From assembly GCA_027924585.1 (NCBI GenBank), contig BSBM01002100.1, positions 1,121,001 to 1,185,000 on the forward strand: 64,000 bases of DNA, given 5' to 3'. A program made the translations under genes and the position numbers. Below the pieces are notes generated by a model, which saw only the letters and a list, made by a program, of their open reading frames with translations, did no database searches and had not been told where the DNA came from. Source of the stretch: Larix kaempferi. Lineage: Eukaryota > Streptophyta > Pinopsida > Pinales > Pinaceae. Positions 60,311 through 64,000 of this stretch are shown in pieces (within the stretch, counting starts at the first letter, position 1; each line of letters opens with the position of its first letter).

Positions 60311-61262
60311 TTTTTTTCTGAAATGGGTAGCGATAGGGCCTGATGTTGGGAGGAACGCTGCTAGGAAGGAGCTGAATACGATGGTGTTCTGGCCTTGAAG
60401 GTGGCAATCCCACTGGTTCAGCAAAGACACCTGTATATCGATCCAGAATTTGGTGTAGATCCAAAGGAGTAGTGGAGACTGCTGATGGTTGCATCTGAAT
60501 GCAATGGATCTGAGCGATGACACCACGTGAATTCTTCTTGAGGATTTTTTCCATGCGATGTGAACTGATGATGCTGAGAGACCCTGGTTGTAATCCTGTC
60601 AATGTGTGTTTTTGTCCATTGAGGAAAAAATACATCCAAAGTTCAACAAAATCCCATAAGATAGGGCCAAGTGTGCGTATCCATTGAGCGCCCAAAACCA
60701 CATCACATCCGCCTAAGGTCAAGGCAAACATGTTAGAGCGCAAGGTATAATCTCCCATAGAGATATGCACATTTCGACACTTCCCTTTGCAAGGTAAGGT
60801 GCCCCCATTGGCAACCATGACTTCAAAGTTGGAGCAAGGATGGATAAAACAATCAGCTTGTTTGGCGATCCGAGGGTCAATGAAATTATGAGTGCTACCA
60901 GAATCAATGAGTATTGTAAGAGGAAGCTTCTTGAAGTAACCCCTGACCCGCATTGTTTGGGGGGTGGTGATTCTAGCTAAAGCATGGAGAGATATCTCTA
61001 GTTGGTCATCCTGAGACGGATGGTCAATAGGTGGTTCTTGAATGTCGACCTGAGCATCCATTGTTTCTGGATCTTCGTCACCAATTTCAGAGGTAGGCGG
61101 AGAATCCACATCCAAGAGATAGAGCTTTTGCTGAACACATCTATGTCCCCGAGTGAATTTCTCATCACAATTATATCAAAGCCCCTTTCCTCTGCGTGCT
61201 TGCATCTCTGTTTCAGACAAACGCTTGATAGGAGTTGGTTGAGGAGCCTGCGGTATAGGTGG
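60311..61262 (-). pseudogene. Gypsy-2 zinc knuckle and protease
   Basis: The frame is shared with gag. The knuckle near 61150-61190 reads YNCDEKFTRGHRC, with the first Cys codon changed to TGA. The protease at about 60700-60930 has ILIDSGSTHNFIDPRI, the intact D-S-G catalytic triad, and GCDVVLGAQWIRTLG. The RT start (HRIQLLPSSVPPNIRPYRYP) is at its end, before the frameshift. A TGA also lies near 61260. Confidence 0.88.
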
Positions 61263-61967
61263 TCATTGAGAACCCATATTTTGGAAGGGAACAAAAGTGG
61301 GCTTGGAGCGTTGTTGGGCTGCAATCTTGTCTTCTGCCAACTTAGCCAACTCTAGGGCTTCCATCATTGTGTTGGGACAGAACATTTTGACCTCAGAGCG
61401 GATGGCATTCTTTAGACCACTGATAAAACAACTCCGGTAAAAGTCATCAGACAATCCTTCAGTGTGGTTGGCTAGTTTCTCAAATTCGGTTTGATACTTT
61501 CTCACAATGCCAATTTGGAGAAGTTTAGTGAGGGATCCTGTGAAGTCATCAAAGGCACTAGGACCAAATTGTTGCAAAAGGAGCTGGCAAAAGTCTGGCC
61601 ATTTTGGCTCTTCATGAGCCTTGATGTACCAACGGTACCATTGAAGAGCTTCCTGTTCCAAATGAAAGGATGCAAGCGAAACTTTGTTGACATCAAAAGT
61701 ATTATGCAGACTGAAATACAGTTCTGCACGATAGATCCATCCATTTGGATCAGTACCATTGAAGCGAGGAAAATCAAGCTTCGGACCACGGAAATTGCTG
61801 GAAGAAGAGAACCCATTGTCTGATGAAGACTCGGACTGCCGTTTGTTGTTCATAGCTGAATGTTCAAGATGGAGGCCGAGAAATTTTTCATCAAGATCCT
61901 GGAGTTTGGCTTGGATGGCTGCAAGTGCTTCTTCCATGGTTTTTGCTCCTGCACGGGTGACAACCAT
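61263..61967 (-). CDS. Gypsy-2 gag
   Basis: The best start is ATG at 61967-61965 (MVVTRAGAKTMEEALAAIQA). About 235 codons are open. The gag core includes LDFPRFNGTDPNGWIYRAEL, ALQWYRWYIKAHEEPKW, and FCQLLLQQFG. It forms the capsid-like particle. The N-terminal coiled region (IQAKLQDLDEKF) and the core are typical of small chromoviruses. A stop after MGSQ near 61260 separates it from the knuckle. Confidence 0.9.
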   Translation of the reverse strand: MVVTRAGAKTMEEALAAIQAKLQDLDEKFLGLHLEHSAMNNKRQSESSSDNGFSSSSNFRGPKLDFPRFNGTDPNGWIYRAELYFSLHNTFDVNKVSLASFHLEQEALQWYRWYIKAHEEPKWPDFCQLLLQQFGPSAFDDFTGSLTKLLQIGIVRKYQTEFEKLANHTEGLSDDFYRSCFISGLKNAIRSEVKMFCPNTMMEALELAKLAEDKIAAQQRSKPTFVPFQNMGSQ

Positions 61968-62887
61968 AACCAGGAGTTTTTTTTTTTGGTTGACTGGGTA
62001 GGAAAACAAAAACAAAAACTGTTTTAGTAAAGGAAAATCTGGATTTGGGAAAAAATATGAAGGGTAATTAGGGTTTGACTAGGTTTTGGACACTGTCGAA
62101 TAGACAGGGAAGCAGAAAATGAGGATTTCAGTAGTGGGGTGAATGAATGGGAAAATTTGGCAGAGGGGGACAAAGAAACAAAATTCAGAAAGGAACTCTG
62201 TGATAAAATTTGAAGGTGATTGGGTGAAATCTGAGGAAATTATGGCAAACCCTAAAAATAGACAAATGTGGGATTTCGGAATTTGGGAAGTGGAATTGGG
62301 GATAGGGTCCCCAAGAATGAAATATGCAGAATGGGATGATAGGGATGAACGGCCCAGAAGTGAGTAGAAATAGAGGGATCTGAAACGGCGCCGAATGGAT
62401 TGAAAACGACTGGATCTGGAACGACTTTCAAAATGGATCTGAACAACTGGATCTGAAACGACGCAGCAGTGATCGACAACAGTTCAACTGAAAATAGATA
62501 TGGACCCCAGGTATGTGCGGCTTCCTAACAGTTCAGGGGTTTCACTCGGCCACCAATGCTGTCTGACGGCTTGTGTATTGGGGCAATACCCCTCACTCCA
62601 TAGCTCAGGTAAAGCTAATAACCGCTTTGCCACAAATGACAACTCTTGATTTACCTCACGGGCGGAAACTAGTTAATCAGGTAGGGGTCGTTTCCCTTTT
62701 CGCGGGCAGGTCCTCTCAATGGGACAACTACTTCAGGGTTCCTGTGGTACTCCTCACAATGAGTTTTAGGGCTTATGCCCAAGCACTTCCCACAGTTAAG
62801 CGGATAGGGATTATTCCCAAATCCGAACCTGCAACAGATGCGAAAAAAAAAAGTGGCAGAAATTTCACCCAGTGAGCCCAAGAAAGT
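61968..62887 (-). other. Gypsy-2 leader
   Basis: No coding region is supported between gag and the primer site, although short open frames exist. Contains GAACGAC-type short repeats near 62390-62470 (CTGGATCTGAAACGAC variants). About 0.9 kb is a normal leader length for the group. Confidence 0.7.
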
Positions 62888-62899
62888 GCTCTGATACCA
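62888..62899 (-). other. Gypsy-2 primer binding site (initiator tRNA-Met)
   Basis: On the minus strand TGGTATCAGAGC is a perfect 12-base match to the standard tRNA-iMet primer complement, two bases after the 5' LTR. Confidence 0.95.
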
Positions 62900-62901
62900 G
62901 A

Positions 62902-63276
62902 TGTGATGCACCTGCAACAATTAATTAATAAGAATATGCGAAATAGCAGAAATGACAGAACTCAAAATCACTTTTATATTGATCATAGGCCACTTCGAGG
63001 GGGAAACCTCCTTTGAGCAAGCTCAATAGAAATAACTTCACGGTGCCTTCATAGGTCTCAACACACACTTATATACTAAGTCTAGGCGCCAATACTATGG
63101 GTCAAAACCATGGGCCACTACAAACTATGGATCAACAATACTACGGGCGACTTATAAAGCATATGCGCCAACAACAATAACACAAACTATTGATCAACAA
63201 ATACTACGGGATGACTTACAAAGCATATGCGTCCAACAACAATATACTAACAAAGTAAAGACATGGGTTCCTAACA
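62902..63276 (-). repeat. Gypsy-2 5' LTR (375 bp)
   Basis: It shares both ends with the 3' LTR and differs by a few substitutions and by one fewer 65-bp tandem unit. Element-sense start is TGTTAGGAACCC at 63276. Confidence 0.95.
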
Positions 63277-63770
63277 CAAATTTACTAAGAAATTAATTTT
63301 AAGCTTTCACAGGTTGCAGTTATCTTCAAGGGGGATTGGATACCTGTGTAGAGTTTTTGTTCTCAATGCGTTTTAGAATCCATAGTTGAGTCCATCTTCA
63401 GAAGAAAATGTATCTCGACGCGTTTCTCCTGAAGATGGACTCAACTATGGAGTCCGAAACGCATCGAGAACAAAAACTCTACACAGGTATCCAATTCCCC
63501 TTGGGAATTAATTTTAAGTTCTTTAAAATGGATCAAATATCATATTGATTTTTTTGGTAATACACATTATTGGTGATACATGGTTATCACTCACATCATA
63601 TATATGCATTAGAATTGGTGAGGCATGACAATATTCGCTTGTGTTACACCTCAACATTGGATGATATATATGTTGGGATATATACTATTTGATGATTCAA
63701 AATACTTGCATACCATAAATATTATCACATCGATTTAATGAGGGAACAATTTTTTTTTTAACAAGAACGA
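63277..63770. repeat. AT-rich tandem array, right part
   Basis: This resumes the 250-bp array interrupted by Gypsy-2. AATTTTAAGTTC, TGGATCAAATAT, ATTATTGGTGATACAT, CACTCACATCATATA and GATGATATATATGTTGGGAT occur in the same order as at 56677-57130. A foldback element lies inside it. Confidence 0.78.
63304..63505. mobile_element. Foldback (hairpin) element, about 0.2 kb
   Basis: Arms of about 81 bases (63327-63407 and 63424-63504) are near-perfect inverted copies around a 16-base loop. The left arm carries GGATACCTGTGTAGAGTTTT and the right arm its complement. Identical AATTAATTTTAAG flanks at 63291-63303 and 63506-63518 look like a 13-bp target duplication. No coding capacity. It could be a small non-autonomous transposon or a hairpin-RNA source; the family is not recognised. 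Confidence 0.8.
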
Positions 63771-64000
63771 GAAGTGATATATATATATATTAAACAAGGA
63801 GAAAAGTATAGGTACATAATTCCCTACCGAGAGGGGTAACATGAAAACTACTAATAAACTGTTATGAGAAAATCAGAATTAGCCCTTCAGTCCTAAGAGT
63901 GGTATTACCTTTCTGTTCATGACTACAATTATTTTTTGGATATATCCAGACGAATTGATTACATAAGAGAAGGCAAAAAAACATTTGACAGCAAAAAGGA
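63771..64000. other. Non-coding, nothing recognised
   Basis: The stretch has an (AT) run at 63779-63791 and unique-looking sequence after it. I see no gene or known repeat here. Confidence 0.5.

Larger units (their letters stand above)
57178..63276 (-). mobile_element. Gypsy-2: nearly intact 6.1-kb chromovirus
   Basis: Two LTRs (57178-57617 and 62902-63276) bracket gag, protease, RT, RNase H, integrase and chromodomain, all on the minus strand, with a standard primer site and polypurine tract. Flanks CAATT (57173-57177) and CAAAT (63277-63281) fit a five-base target duplication with one change. Only a few stops and one homopolymer frameshift break it, making it the youngest large element here. 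It inserted into the 250-bp AT-rich array. Confidence 0.95.

Noticed and set aside
1-64000. CRISPR arrays, bacterial operons, rRNA genes
   Set aside because: No regular short repeats with spacers, no ribosomal RNA landmarks, and the whole content is plant nuclear.

Overview
This window is nuclear DNA from a plant with a large, repeat-rich genome. It is AT-rich and gene-poor. It holds chromodomain-bearing Ty3/Gypsy elements primed by initiator tRNA-Met, plant-type LINEs with a terminal RNase H, tRNA-derived SINEs, and two endogenous copies of a plant pararetrovirus (Caulimoviridae-like). The long introns and sheer density of old insertions fit a gymnosperm-like genome. That placement is inference; nothing seen fixes the species.

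Left part (1-8.9 kb): the only convincing host gene is on the minus strand. It is the first large coding exon of an ABCC (MRP-type) ABC transporter (2913-4993). A probable untranslated leader exon lies near 6832-7140, separated by an intron. The exon ends at a good splice donor just after the first Walker A motif. The next exon is not seen before the window ends, so intron 1 exceeds 2.9 kb or the gene is truncated. A SINE with 14-bp target duplications sits in that intron. The leader is duplicated near 55.3-55.9 kb.

8.9-21.3 kb: a 5'-truncated LINE with perfect 18-bp target duplications (8955-10932), an AT-rich satellite (11.29-12.57 kb), and a second LINE interrupted by an unrecognised polyadenylated retro-insertion. 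The LINE and its insertion were then rearranged into a forward / inverted / forward layout with microhomology at one junction.

21.3-34.2 kb: the 5' half of a large Gypsy element (2.7-kb LTR, primer site, leader, gag, protease), split by a nearly full-length but decayed LINE (about 24.4-30.97 kb). Its leader carries a GC-rich minisatellite.

34.2-47.3 kb: two similar copies of one pararetrovirus in tail-to-tail inverted orientation. Copy A (+) starts inside its tRNA primer site and lacks its 3' end. Copy B (-) has a 215-bp terminal direct repeat (an R-U5-like block) and has lost the protease. Each encodes one long polyprotein frame: movement protein, coat protein with zinc knuckle, protease (A only), reverse transcriptase, RNase H. 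Copy B also retains a C-terminal extension and an intergenic region. Several stops and an indel break each copy; two stops are shared.

47.3-64 kb: a decayed chromovirus-type Gypsy element on the minus strand (47338-54758), its 3' LTR cut off by copy B; a tandemly duplicated copy of the ABCC leader; a roughly 250-bp AT-rich repeat array carrying a poly(A) SINE, a nearly intact 6.1-kb chromovirus (57178-63276) and a 0.2-kb foldback element. Apart from the ABCC exon, no gene appears functional.
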